Assembly: GCA_900548795.1 (NCBI GenBank)
Contig: URLT01000014.1
Location: 1 to 25,611, forward strand
From: an uncultured Eubacteriales bacterium
GTDB lineage: Bacteria > Bacillota > Clostridia > Oscillospirales > Oscillospiraceae
Length of the DNA: 25,611 bases
Direction of reading: 5' to 3'
In this document: piece after piece, positions 14,169 to 22,783 of the stretch
Layout: the number at the start of each line of letters is the position of its first letter
Position numbering within the stretch: the stretch's first letter is position 1
Program-made: the position numbers and the translations under genes
The notes under the pieces: model-generated
The model's database searches: none
Told to the model about the DNA's origin: nothing
Seen by the model: the letters and a program-made list of their open reading frames with translations, nothing else

Positions 14169-17114
14169 ATGTCCGAATTCAGGATGGTATCTCCCCTTTT
14201 GGACCACATGTCGGTCGTGAAGACCGAAACAGATTCCGCCGGTCATGAACATATTATTCTCAAACGCGAAAATACCGACGAGCGCTTTGTTCTTCGGGTG
14301 CTCTCCGTGCCCGAGTCGCAGAGCAAGGCACAGGCGCTGATTCTCTCCGGCGCCTATGCCGACGAGGAGGCCGTGCAGGCCTATTACGGCCGCGTGGTCG
14401 ACGAGATCCGCTCCGAGCTGGAGCAGGAAAAGAAGCTGGCCGAGGGCGGGCACTTTGTCGCCTTGGACGGCTATCAGGTCGAAAAAAAGCAGAACGGCGA
14501 GATCGGGTATGACATCTACATACTCTGTCCGCTGTGCGTGCCGCTGAGCAGCATCCTTGCCGATCGCTCCATCACCAATCTCTGTGCGATCAACATGGGC
14601 ATCGACCTTTGCGATGCGCTGGCGGCCTGCCGCGAGGCCGGGTATCTTTTCGGCAACCTGACGCCGGACACGATCTATCTGCTCCCGAGCGGAAAATTCG
14701 TGCTCGGCGACCTCGGTCTGGTCGCGCTGGAGGATCTGCGGTTCTCCTGCATCCCCGAGGAATACGTCGGCTCCTATGCCGCGCCGGAGCTTTCCGACAT
14801 CAGCGCGGGCGTCAACCCGACCGTTGACCTTTATGCGCTGGGCATGGTGCTCTACCGCATTTATAATGCGAATCACGTCCCCTTTGAGGACGAAAGCACG
14901 TCCGAGAACATGGCCGACAAGCTCCGCAAGACCGGCAAGCCCATGCCCACGCCGATCTACGCCGACTACGAGCTGGCGGGCATCATCCAGAAGGCCTGCG
15001 CCTTCCAGATCAACGACCGTTACCAGACGCCCGAGGAGCTGAAGCAGGCGCTCACGCTCTATATGCAGCGCAACGAGCTGGCGGACTCTCTGGTCATCCC
15101 GCCCATCGTCGCCGCAGAGGAGCCGGTCGCTCCGTCGGACGAGGCGGAGGCCGTCGAGCCGGGGCCGGTTCGCATGACGGACGCCGAGCAGCTCGACGAG
15201 AATTTCCGCAAGAATTTCTCCCCGGACGCAGCGCAGCCCGCCGCGCAGGACAAGCCGGCCGAGCCGCCCGAGCCGGAGGAAAAGCAAAAAACGGACGACA
15301 TCGACGACCTGATCGCCTCGGTCAACGCGGTGGTCGGCTCGGTGCCCGAGGAAGCGCCGCGCCCCGTTCCCGCCGAACCGAACGAAGCGCTGACGCTCAA
15401 GCGAGAGGACGCCCACGCCGATTACGTCGACGACAAGTCGAACGGGGACGACGAATATGAAGACGATGACGACAAGGACGACGAGGAGGACGAGGACGAC
15501 GATGACGAGCCGCCCAAGAAGCGCCGTGTTGGCCTGATCTGCACGCTGGCCGCGCTCCTGCTGGCCATTGGCGGCGCCGTCTACTTCATCCTGACGTGGT
15601 ATCTGGTCAATGTCTCTCAGATCAACATCGTCAAGGTCACGCCCGATTCCCTGACGGTCGAGCTTGCGACGAACGACGCGCCGAACCGCTTCGTGCTGAC
15701 CTGCACCGACCGCTACGGCAACACCTTCGATGTCTCCCGCAACGGCAAGCAGTTCACCTTCACCGGTCTGTCCGCCGAGAACGACTACACCGTCTCCGTC
15801 TCCGGCGCGGCCTACCACAAGCTGCTCAATGCCGACGCCTATGCCATCACCGTCACGACCGCCGAGGCCACGGATATTTCCGACTTCACGGCGCGGCGCG
15901 GCGACGCCGAGGGCGAGGTGCTTCTGAGCTTTGCCCACGACGGCCCGACTCCGGCGGAATGGTTCGTTTCCTATGTCAACGACGCCGAGGGCTCGACCCC
16001 CTCGCAGCCGTTCAGCTTCCAGGGCGATTCCTGCCTGATCACCGGTCTGGAAATGAATCAGTCCTACACCTTCACCCTCGCGGCCTCCGAGGAGGTCTAT
16101 CTCGACGGCGAGACCAGCGTGACCTATGAGCTGCTGCCGGTCGTCGAGGTCAGCGACCTCAAGATCGAGAGCGTTGTCGACGACGGCGTGAATCTGAGCT
16201 GGACGGTCGGCGAGAATGTCCCGGACGAGTGGAGCATCGTCTGCACGGTCGACGGCGAGGAGATCCTCAACGCCGTGGCCAAGACCAACTCCTGCAAGCT
16301 CCCGATCCAGGATTTCACAGTGGAAAACACAGTCTCCATCCTTGCAAGAGGCATGGACGACCCTGCGACGATCGTCATCCCGGCCAACCCGATCCTTGTC
16401 AAGAATCTCAAGGCCGAGTCGAACCGCGACGGCAACATCGAGGTCTCGTGGGAGGCGCCCATGGGCACGCCCGAGGGCGGCTGGCGCATTTACTACAACA
16501 CCGTCGGCAGTGTCCACGATCCGTATATGCCGCAGTCTGACGGCGAGCCGATCATGGGCACCAGTCAGGTGCTCACCGGACTTCTGCCGAACACCGAATA
16601 TGAGATCAGCCTCGTTGCGCTCCCCGAGGACGGCTCGATGCAGATCTTCGGCGACTCCAAGATCACAGTCAAGACCGACGAGGCCGCCGCATTCTCGGAT
16701 TACAACGTCGACGGCGAGGACGCAACGCTCACGCTCTATGTCGAGCCGGAGGGCTTCTCCGACAACGCCGACAATGCCAACATCGACGAGCTGACGGATG
16801 ACTACCAACGTGAGGACAACGTGTTCTCCAAGAGCGACAGCATCGTCCTGCTGCTCGAGCTGGCGCGGCTGAACGACTCGGGCGACACGGTGCAGATCAC
16901 CTACGCCCTGCGCGACAAGGAGAGCGGCTACGTCGTCAACGACACGCCGCTGACCGACGTTGTCTGGGACGAGCTCTGGTCGTGGGGGCGGAACGTCAGC
17001 ATCGTTCCCCTGCCCCGCGCCAACAACTCGAAGATCAGCGCCGTCGGCACCTATACACTTGAGGTCTATATCAACGGCAAGCCGTTGGCCTCCGTCGATT
17101 TTACGATCAAGTGA
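14169..17114 (+). CDS. Transmembrane pseudokinase with extracellular fibronectin-III-like domains
   Basis: Protein of 981 aa. Residues about 10-300 have a Ser/Thr-kinase-like fold: FVLRVL at the VAIK site, GYLFGNLTPDTIYL at the HRD loop, LGDLGLV at DFG (D181), YAAPEL at APE (204-207), and VDLYALGMVLYRIY in helix F. Key residues differ: Lys to R43, catalytic HRD Asp to N163, and the loop Asn to T168, so catalysis is doubtful. Then a Pro/Glu linker (310-415), a very acidic run (421-448), one membrane helix (about 455-478) and about 500 extracellular residues with at least three fibronectin-III-like repeats. The start at ATG 14169 has AAGGAGG upstream. A nine-codon upstream extension is not supported. 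It resembles PASTA/FN3 kinases in layout only. A hairpin follows at 17138. Confidence 0.85.
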   Translation: MSEFRMVSPLLDHMSVVKTETDSAGHEHIILKRENTDERFVLRVLSVPESQSKAQALILSGAYADEEAVQAYYGRVVDEIRSELEQEKKLAEGGHFVALDGYQVEKKQNGEIGYDIYILCPLCVPLSSILADRSITNLCAINMGIDLCDALAACREAGYLFGNLTPDTIYLLPSGKFVLGDLGLVALEDLRFSCIPEEYVGSYAAPELSDISAGVNPTVDLYALGMVLYRIYNANHVPFEDESTSENMADKLRKTGKPMPTPIYADYELAGIIQKACAFQINDRYQTPEELKQALTLYMQRNELADSLVIPPIVAAEEPVAPSDEAEAVEPGPVRMTDAEQLDENFRKNFSPDAAQPAAQDKPAEPPEPEEKQKTDDIDDLIASVNAVVGSVPEEAPRPVPAEPNEALTLKREDAHADYVDDKSNGDDEYEDDDDKDDEEDEDDDDEPPKKRRVGLICTLAALLLAIGGAVYFILTWYLVNVSQINIVKVTPDSLTVELATNDAPNRFVLTCTDRYGNTFDVSRNGKQFTFTGLSAENDYTVSVSGAAYHKLLNADAYAITVTTAEATDISDFTARRGDAEGEVLLSFAHDGPTPAEWFVSYVNDAEGSTPSQPFSFQGDSCLITGLEMNQSYTFTLAASEEVYLDGETSVTYELLPVVEVSDLKIESVVDDGVNLSWTVGENVPDEWSIVCTVDGEEILNAVAKTNSCKLPIQDFTVENTVSILARGMDDPATIVIPANPILVKNLKAESNRDGNIEVSWEAPMGTPEGGWRIYYNTVGSVHDPYMPQSDGEPIMGTSQVLTGLLPNTEYEISLVALPEDGSMQIFGDSKITVKTDEAAAFSDYNVDGEDATLTLYVEPEGFSDNADNANIDELTDDYQREDNVFSKSDSIVLLLELARLNDSGDTVQITYALRDKESGYVVNDTPLTDVVWDELWSWGRNVSIVPLPRANNSKISAVGTYTLEVYINGKPLASVDFTIK

Positions 17115-17137
17115 GCTGCTCTTTCCACCGGCCACTC

Positions 17138-17160
17138 GGCAATTTCTGAAATTGCCTTTG
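17138..17160 (+). terminator. Hairpin after the pseudokinase gene
   Basis: GGCAATTT / AAATTGCC (17138-17145 with 17149-17156), loop CTG, then TTTG. A modest terminator, located 24 bases after the stop and 38 bases before oadG. Partial read-through into the decarboxylase operon is possible. Confidence 0.5.
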
Positions 17161-17193
17161 GTAACATACAGTATTTTTCAAAGGAGGAATACA

Positions 17194-17463
17194 ATGCAAG
17201 ACTGGTTTGTTGTTGTCATGGGACTCTGCACGGTTTTCGTTGTCCTGACGCTCATCATCCTGCTTTGCTACCTGCTCGGTGCGCTGTGCCGCGGCATGGG
17301 CAAGAAGGAGCAGGCCGCGCAGGCATCCGAGCCCGTCCAAGCAGCGGTCGATGACACGATCCCCAACCGCGCGGAATTTGTCGCAGCCGTTTCGGCAGCC
17401 ATCGCCGAAGCCAGCGGCACCGACGCTTCCGCAATCCGCATCCTGTCCATCAAAAAAGCCTAA
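17194..17463 (+). CDS. oadG: OadG-like gamma subunit of a Na+-translocating decarboxylase
   Basis: Protein of 89 aa. One N-terminal transmembrane helix (about 5-32) and a short cytosolic tail ending AEASGTDASAIRILSIKKA, which fits the OadG/MmdD small-subunit family (Pfam OAD_gamma). The subunit stabilises and assembles the membrane complex. AAAGGAGG precedes the ATG. First gene of a four-gene operon (gamma, biotin carrier, beta, alpha) with gaps of 16-33 bases. Confidence 0.85.
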   Translation: MQDWFVVVMGLCTVFVVLTLIILLCYLLGALCRGMGKKEQAAQASEPVQAAVDDTIPNRAEFVAAVSAAIAEASGTDASAIRILSIKKA

Positions 17464-17488
17464 CAAGTAGAGAGGAAAGGTCAAAACT

Positions 17489-17839
17489 ATGAAAAAGTAT
17501 CGCGTTAACGTAAACGGTTCTCTGTACGAGATCGAGATCGAAGAAATGGACGCCTCTGCCGCCAAGAGCGCACCGGCCGCCGCCCCTGCTCCCGCCGCAA
17601 AGCCCGCTGCCGCTCCCGTCGGCGCCGGAACGAAGGTCAATGCGCCGATGCCCGGCACGATCCTGGACGTTAAGGTTCAGGCCGGTCAGAGCGTCAAGCG
17701 CGGGCAGGTTCTCGTTATTCTCGAGGCCATGAAAATGGAAAATGAGATCCAGGCTCCCTGCGACGGCAAGATCACCGGCGTCAACGTTCGCAAGGGCGAT
17801 TCCGTCGAGACCTCCGCTCTGCTTTGCACCATCGCATAA
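17489..17839 (+). CDS. Biotin carboxyl carrier subunit
   Basis: Protein of 116 aa with an N-terminal MKKYRVNVNG strand, an Ala/Pro-rich flexible linker (about 22-46), and a biotinyl domain from about residue 50. The biotin attachment site EAMKMENE is intact, with K82 as the biotinylated lysine. It carries the CO2 group from the carboxyltransferase to the membrane beta subunit. It is a separate protein here, whereas in Klebsiella OadA the biotin domain is fused to the alpha subunit. AGAGGAAAGG lies upstream of the ATG. Confidence 0.92.
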   Translation: MKKYRVNVNGSLYEIEIEEMDASAAKSAPAAAPAPAAKPAAAPVGAGTKVNAPMPGTILDVKVQAGQSVKRGQVLVILEAMKMENEIQAPCDGKITGVNVRKGDSVETSALLCTIA

Positions 17840-17872
17840 CTCCGTTTATTAGCCTAATAAAGGAGAATGACT

Positions 17873-19234
17873 ATGTTCAAAAATAACAAAAAGATGCATC
17901 GGCTGACCGTCGGCTTGATGGTGCTGGCGCTTCTGGTCTGCCTTTGCTTCACCTTCGCATCCGCTGCCTCCAAGTCACACGAGGCGGCCGAGCCCGCTGT
18001 CAACGCAACGGAAGCGGTCGAGGGAACGGAGCAGAAGGGCGCGCAGAGCAACGCCGAGGCGCTCGAGAATTTTGCCGACCAGACCGGTATCATGAAGCTC
18101 ATCAAGCGAGCCGACTGGAAATCCGTCATCATGATCCTGATCTCCTTCGTGCTGATGTACCTCGCCATCGGCCGCGGCTTTGAGCCGCTGCTGCTGCTGC
18201 CCATCGCCTTCGGCATGCTGCTGACGAACCTGCCGGGCGCCGGGATGTATCACTCTGATATCTTTGCCGGAGGGCATGTCAACTGGGCTGCCTTCTCCGA
18301 CTCGAAGAATTTCGGCCTAATCGACGTGCTCTACCTCGGTGTCAAGCTGGGCGTTTATCCCTGCCTGATCTTCATCGGCGTCGGCGCGTCCACCGACTTT
18401 GGCCCGCTGATCGCCAACCCGAAGACCCTGCTGCTCGGCGCTGCCGCCCAGCTCGGTATTTTCCTCGCCTTCCTCGGCGCAAAGCTGATCGGCTTCACGC
18501 CGTATGAGGCCGGCTCCATTGGCATCATCGGCGGCGCGGACGGCCCGACCGCCATTTACACGACCTCCCTTCTGGCTCCGAATCTCCTCGGCGCGATCGC
18601 CATTGCAGCCTATTCCTACATGGCGCTCGTCCCGGTCATTCAGCCGCCCATCATGCGCGGCCTGACCACCAAAAAGGAGCGCCTCATCCGCATGGACAAC
18701 CTGCGCAAGGTTTCCAAGACTGAGAAGATTCTCTTCCCGATCGTCGTCACCGCCTTTGTCGCCCTGCTCGTCCCGAGCGCCGCTCCGCTGATCGGCAGCC
18801 TGATGCTCGGCAACCTCTTCCGTGAGTGCGGCGTGACCGAGCGTCTTTCCAAGACCGCGCAGAACGAGCTGATGAACATCGTTGTCATCTTCCTCGGCGT
18901 TTCCGTCGGCGCGACGGCCAAGGCGGAGACCTTCCTCGAGATGAAGACCCTCGGCATTCTGCTCATGTGCGTCCTCGCATTCATGTTCGGCACGGCCGGC
19001 GGCGTCCTGCTTGCCAAGTTCATGAACCTCTTCCTGCCGGAGGGCAAGAAGATCAACCCGCTCATCGGCTCGGCCGGTGTCTCCGCCGTCCCGATGGCTG
19101 CGCGTGTGTCGCAGAAGGAGGGTCAGAAGGAAGACCCGAGCAACTTCCTGCTCATGCACGCCATGGGGCCGAACGTTGCCGGTGTCATCGGCTCCGCCGT
19201 CGCCGCAGGCGTTCTGATTGCCCTGTTCGCATAA
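17873..19234 (+). CDS. oadB: Sodium-pumping decarboxylase beta subunit (OadB/GcdB/MmdB family)
   Basis: Polytopic membrane protein of 453 aa that decarboxylates carboxybiotin and exports Na+. The family core is clear: FEPLLLLPIAFGMLLTNLPG, LIFIGVGASTDFGPLIANP, SIGIIGGADGPTAIYTTS (with the conserved Asp of the Na+ path), and the C-terminal MHAMGPNVAGVIGSAVAAG. It carries an N-terminal extension of about 60 residues with a signal-like helix (about 8-32, ending CFTFASAA) and an acidic stretch, absent from the classical enterobacterial OadB. Start at 17873 (AAGGAG 7 bases away) is preferred to the ATG at 17867. It is followed after 16 bases by the carboxyltransferase gene. Confidence 0.93.
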   Translation: MFKNNKKMHRLTVGLMVLALLVCLCFTFASAASKSHEAAEPAVNATEAVEGTEQKGAQSNAEALENFADQTGIMKLIKRADWKSVIMILISFVLMYLAIGRGFEPLLLLPIAFGMLLTNLPGAGMYHSDIFAGGHVNWAAFSDSKNFGLIDVLYLGVKLGVYPCLIFIGVGASTDFGPLIANPKTLLLGAAAQLGIFLAFLGAKLIGFTPYEAGSIGIIGGADGPTAIYTTSLLAPNLLGAIAIAAYSYMALVPVIQPPIMRGLTTKKERLIRMDNLRKVSKTEKILFPIVVTAFVALLVPSAAPLIGSLMLGNLFRECGVTERLSKTAQNELMNIVVIFLGVSVGATAKAETFLEMKTLGILLMCVLAFMFGTAGGVLLAKFMNLFLPEGKKINPLIGSAGVSAVPMAARVSQKEGQKEDPSNFLLMHAMGPNVAGVIGSAVAAGVLIALFA

Positions 19235-19250
19235 GGAGGATTTTTAGAAT

Positions 19251-20657
19251 ATGGAAAAGAAACCCCTGTATATCACAGAAACCATTCTCCGCGACGCACA
19301 CCAGTCGCAGGCCAAGACCCGTATGCGCATCGAGGACATGCTCCCCGCGTGCGAGCTTCTGGACAACATGGGCTACTGGTCGATCGAGTGCTGGGGCGGC
19401 GCCACCTTCGATGCCTGCATCCGCTTCCTCGACGAAGACCCGTGGGAGCGTCTGCGCACCCTGAAGAAGCACATGCCCAAGACCAAGCTGCAAATGCTGT
19501 TCCGAGGCCAGAACATTCTGGGCTACAAGCACTATGCCGACGACGTGGTCGAGGAATTCTGCCAGAAGTCCATTGAAAACGGCATCGACGTCGTCCGCGT
19601 TTTTGACGCGCTGAACGACATCCGTAATCTGCAAAAGGCCGTTGAGTCCGTCAAGAAATACGGCGGCTGGGCGGAGGTCGCCCTGTCCTATACCGTCAGC
19701 CCGGTGCACAACGACGATTATTTCGTCAACGTCGCCAAGGAGCTGGAAAAGATGGGTGCAGACTCCGTCTGCATCAAGGACATGGCAAACCTGCTCCTGC
19801 CCTACCACGCCTATGACCTCGTCCGCAAGCTGAAGGACAACGTCTCCGTCCCGATCCACCTGCACACGCATAACACCGCAGGCACCGGCGACATGGTCAA
19901 CCTGATGGCCGCGCAGGCCGGCGTCGACATCGTTGACTGCGCCCTGTCCGCCATGGCAAACGGCACGTCCCAGCCCTCCACCGAGGCGCTGGTCGCCACC
20001 CTCGAGGGTACGGAGCGCGACACCGGCCTGAGCCTCGATAAGCTCAACGAGGCCGCCGTGCATTTCCGCGGCGTCGCCGATCGCATGATGAAGGAGGGTA
20101 TCCTCGACCCGAAGGTTCTGCGCGCAGACCCGAAGGCGCTGCTGTATCAGGTTCCGGGCGGTATGCTCTCGAACATGATGGGTCAGCTCAAGGATGCCCA
20201 CAAGGAGGACAAGCTCTACGAGGTGCTGGCCGAGGTGCCGCGCGTCCGCAAGGACTTCGGCTATCCCCCGCTGGTCACCCCGACGAGCCAGATCGTCGGC
20301 ACGCAGGCCGTTATGAACGTCATCATGGGCGAGCGCTATAAGATCGTTCCGAACGAGTCGAAGGGTATGCTTCGCGGCGAATACGGCAAGCTCCCCGGCA
20401 AGGTCAACGAAGAGGTTCGCAAAAAGTGCATCGGTGATGACAAGGTCATCACCTGCCGTCCTGCCGACCTGCTCAAGCCCGAGCTGGAGCAGTACCGCAA
20501 GGAGGCTGCCGGCATGGCAAAGTGTGAGGAAGACGTTCTGACCTATTGCCTGTTCCCGAAGGTCGCCCCGAAATTCTTCGAGAAGCGCGATCATCCGCAG
20601 CCCAAGGAAGACCCCAACGCTGTCAGAGAGCTGTACGTCGAAGACACCGGCTGCTGA
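19251..20657 (+). CDS. oadA: Oxaloacetate decarboxylase alpha (carboxyltransferase) subunit
   Basis: Protein of 468 aa of the pyruvate-carboxylase-type carboxyltransferase family. It transfers the carboxyl group from oxaloacetate (or a related acid) to biotin on the separate carrier protein. Features: RDAHQS at 14-19 with the metal ligand D15, LFRGQNILGYKHY (83-95), IKDMANLL (175-182) with the conserved Lys, and HLHTHNTAG (203-211) with the metal-ligand histidines. The C-terminal biotin domain of classical OadA is missing, matching the presence of a free carrier. AAGGAGG precedes the ATG. The substrate is called as oxaloacetate from the HMGL-like family; this differs from the methylmalonyl- or glutaconyl-CoA alpha subunits, which have a carboxyl-transferase fold. 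A hairpin follows. Confidence 0.9.
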   Translation: MEKKPLYITETILRDAHQSQAKTRMRIEDMLPACELLDNMGYWSIECWGGATFDACIRFLDEDPWERLRTLKKHMPKTKLQMLFRGQNILGYKHYADDVVEEFCQKSIENGIDVVRVFDALNDIRNLQKAVESVKKYGGWAEVALSYTVSPVHNDDYFVNVAKELEKMGADSVCIKDMANLLLPYHAYDLVRKLKDNVSVPIHLHTHNTAGTGDMVNLMAAQAGVDIVDCALSAMANGTSQPSTEALVATLEGTERDTGLSLDKLNEAAVHFRGVADRMMKEGILDPKVLRADPKALLYQVPGGMLSNMMGQLKDAHKEDKLYEVLAEVPRVRKDFGYPPLVTPTSQIVGTQAVMNVIMGERYKIVPNESKGMLRGEYGKLPGKVNEEVRKKCIGDDKVITCRPADLLKPELEQYRKEAAGMAKCEEDVLTYCLFPKVAPKFFEKRDHPQPKEDPNAVRELYVEDTGC

Positions 20658-20671
20658 CACTCCGCATAAAA

Positions 20672-20703
20672 GAACCGCCCGACGCCATAGCGTCGGGCGG
20701 TTC
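20672..20703. terminator. Strong hairpin between oadA and the lipoprotein gene
   Basis: Perfect 14-bp stem GAACCGCCCGACGC / GCGTCGGGCGGTTC with loop CATA, 14 bases after the oadA stop. The adjacent A-run (20668-20671) gives a U-run on the minus strand, so it is best formed as a terminator for the minus-strand lipoprotein gene. On the plus strand no U-run follows. Confidence 0.75.
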
Positions 20704-20826
20704 AGCTTGTCGAAAAGCCTTTTTCGGCACGCCGGCAGACCGAAAAACGATTCGGAAAACAAGCAACTTGCACCCGCCGGCGTACATAGGTACCTAATAC
20801 TGATTCTTGATAAAAATATTTAAGTA

Positions 20827-21006
20827 TCAGAAGACCCTGAAGCGATTTTCATATTCTCTTTCCGCTTGCGGCGAAGACAAGGCCTCGGGAGCACGGCCGC
20901 AGCCGTCCCGCGCCGCTCCGTTGGGCAAGGGACTCCACGGTCTGCACCCGGAAAAAGCCGCCATCGCAGCGAGCAGCAGCACGACCAATGCAAGCAGCCT
21001 TTTCAT
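20827..21006 (-). CDS. Small putative lipoprotein (59 aa)
   Basis: Short gene with MKRLLALVVLLLAAMAAFSGCRPW at its N terminus: a basic start, hydrophobic segment and lipobox AFSGC, so Cys21 would be lipidated after signal peptidase II cleavage. The remaining ~38 residues are hydrophilic and Pro-rich. A GGGAGG site lies 9 bases before the ATG, and it begins 35 bases after the stop of ppa, so it is likely in the same transcript. No family recognised; an extension to 21054 is possible but lacks a binding site. The hairpin at 20672-20703 is its likely terminator. Confidence 0.65.
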   Translation of the reverse strand: MKRLLALVVLLLAAMAAFSGCRPWSPLPNGAARDGCGRAPEALSSPQAEREYENRFRVF

Positions 21007-21041
21007 GCTTCTGTTCCTCCCTTTCGTTCTGCCCGGAGGGC

Positions 21042-21548
21042 TCACAGCGCGCATTGCGCAAGCCCTTCCGCATATCTCGCGCGCGACGCCTCGATCAGCT
21101 CCAGCGCCTCGGCCTTGGAGTGATAATCGCGGACGATTACATCGATCTTCTGCAGATGCTTATAATTTTCAAAGAAATTCTTGATCTCGTCGAGGATAAA
21201 GGGCGAAACGTCGCTCAGCTCCTGTATGTTGTCGTTGCGCGGATCGCAGTCGACGACAGCCAGCAGCTTACAATCCTCCTTGCCGTCATCGATCATCGTC
21301 AGGTAGCCGATCACGCGCGAGGGCACCACACAGCCCGGGTAGGTCGGCTCCGTGCCGATCACCAAAATATCCAGCGGGTCGCCGTCGGGCGCAAGCGTCT
21401 GCTCCAGATAGCCGTATTCCGCCGGATAGCCCATCGCGGAGTACAGCACGCGGTCAAGCCGCACGCGGCCGGTCTCCTTGTCGATCTCGTATTTGTTGCG
21501 CGATCGGTATGGGATCTCGATGATTGCTTCTACAACGTCGTTTTTCAT
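21042..21548 (-). CDS. ppa: Inorganic pyrophosphatase (family I)
   Basis: Soluble Mg2+-dependent enzyme hydrolysing pyrophosphate. 168 aa, the usual length for the family. Active-site features: EIPYRSRNKYEID near residues 11-23 (Lys and Glu of the substrate site), AEYGYL (44-49), the signature DGDPLD at 55-60, and CKLLAVVDCDPRND downstream. Start at 21548 is chosen as AAAGGAGG lies 9 bases upstream; the ORF could extend nine codons, but that lies inside the previous gene's end. It is 23 bases from the preceding nucleotidyltransferase gene. Confidence 0.92.
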   Translation of the reverse strand: MKNDVVEAIIEIPYRSRNKYEIDKETGRVRLDRVLYSAMGYPAEYGYLEQTLAPDGDPLDILVIGTEPTYPGCVVPSRVIGYLTMIDDGKEDCKLLAVVDCDPRNDNIQELSDVSPFILDEIKNFFENYKHLQKIDVIVRDYHSKAEALELIEASRARYAEGLAQCAL

Positions 21549-21571
21549 CGCCGTATGCCTCCTTTTTGCGT

Positions 21572-22783
21572 TCAAATGATTCCGTAGCGCCGGAGCAGCT
21601 CCTTTCGTTCACGAGCCAACCTCAGGCTCTGCGCGGCGGAGCTGCCCGCGTCGGTTTTTGTCTCTCTGCGATATGATATGAGCCGCCTGCACCAGCAATA
21701 CGGCAGCAACACAGGATGCTCCCTCAGCGCCGGATAGGCGCGCTGCAAATCGGCTGCGCGCGGAAAGAGCGCTCTCCATATGCCGCCGCGTGAGCCGGAG
21801 CCGCGCGCCTCAACGGCGCGAAGCGTGAGCGCGGCCGAATGCTGTCGACTCTTGTCAGACGAGCCGTAAACGCCGGCGCGAAGCACGTCTTCGAGCAGCG
21901 GCGCGTAGTCGGTCACGGCTTTCCGGCGTCCCGCGACGAGTATACCCAGCTCCTGCTCGGCAGCCGCAAGCACCGCCTCGGCAAACCGATCCGCCCGCAC
22001 CTGCCGGAGCTGCTCTTCGAGCGCGTCAAAATCGATCCGCCCGGCATAGGTCTGCGCCCAAAGCCCGATGTCGCAGATCTGCCGGATGCCGAACCCGCTG
22101 TAGATAAAGTGCTTGTAGGCGTGCAGCAGCAGGTAGAGCAGGTGCTCCTGCGGCGGAAGCGACCGGAGCGGCACGTCCTGCACACAATATTCCTCGGCGC
22201 GGCCGAACGCTCCGTCAAAAAACGTCTGCAGCGCGCCAAGCGCATCCGAGCTCGGCTCAAACAGGCTGCGGTGCAGCTCCACATAGAGCGGGCTGTCCGT
22301 TTTGCGCCAGCCGATCTCAAAGTCCGACGTCTCGTCCGCATGTCCGGGGCAGACCATACCGAACGCGCGCAACGCTTCGCAGCAGCGCTCGAATTCCTCC
22401 GTCGCTGCATAAAGATCCTCGTCAGCGCTCTGCCGCAGCTCGCCCTCCGGATATATGGAACGGCAGAGGATCCCCTTGACGACGAGCGGCCGAAGCCCCC
22501 GTTCCTGCAAAAAGCGGCATAGCTCGAGGAATTCCGACGTTCTCAGCGTCTGTGAGGCGACCTGCACCCGGCTCAGCCGCTTGGCCTGTGCCAGACCGCT
22601 CCATTGCTGCGCCGCAGGGCAGCCATAGAACGCCTGCACGACCAGCGGCAGCACCTTGTGCGCCGCGGAGAGCGCCATCAGCGCGTTCCAATCCTCCTCC
22701 GAGACCGTCCGCCAGTTCACGGACGCCCCGTGGATCGCCGCCCGCAGAGCCTCGAGCAGCAGCTGTTCCGCATTTGTTCGCAT
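21572..22783 (-). CDS. Nucleotidyltransferase-like protein (NTP_transf_5 family)
   Basis: Protein of 403 aa resembling the nucleotidyltransferase-like PF14907 family. Visible parts are LRPLVVKGILCRSIYP (98-112, with the conserved LKG-like segment), the acidic triad-like SADEDLYA (119-126, D121 and D123), VELHRSLFEP, and LLYLLLHAYKHFIYSG with IRQICDIGLW. Members sit in polysaccharide and peptide-maturation loci and have poorly known roles. Start at 22783 with AAGGA upstream. It heads a minus-strand operon with ppa and the small lipoprotein, and its neighbours upstream are VanZ and LicD, hinting at a surface-glycan context. Confidence 0.8.
   Translation of the reverse strand: MRTNAEQLLLEALRAAIHGASVNWRTVSEEDWNALMALSAAHKVLPLVVQAFYGCPAAQQWSGLAQAKRLSRVQVASQTLRTSEFLELCRFLQERGLRPLVVKGILCRSIYPEGELRQSADEDLYAATEEFERCCEALRAFGMVCPGHADETSDFEIGWRKTDSPLYVELHRSLFEPSSDALGALQTFFDGAFGRAEEYCVQDVPLRSLPPQEHLLYLLLHAYKHFIYSGFGIRQICDIGLWAQTYAGRIDFDALEEQLRQVRADRFAEAVLAAAEQELGILVAGRRKAVTDYAPLLEDVLRAGVYGSSDKSRQHSAALTLRAVEARGSGSRGGIWRALFPRAADLQRAYPALREHPVLLPYCWCRRLISYRRETKTDAGSSAAQSLRLARERKELLRRYGII

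Noticed and set aside
14151..17135. 994-aa open frame antisense to the pseudokinase gene
   Set aside because: Open because of GC-rich codon bias on the other strand; no binding site, and the protein is low-complexity with no domains.
19185..20762. 525-aa open frame antisense to oadA
   Set aside because: The plus-strand frame has clear carboxyltransferase motifs; the reverse frame shows only codon-bias shadow.
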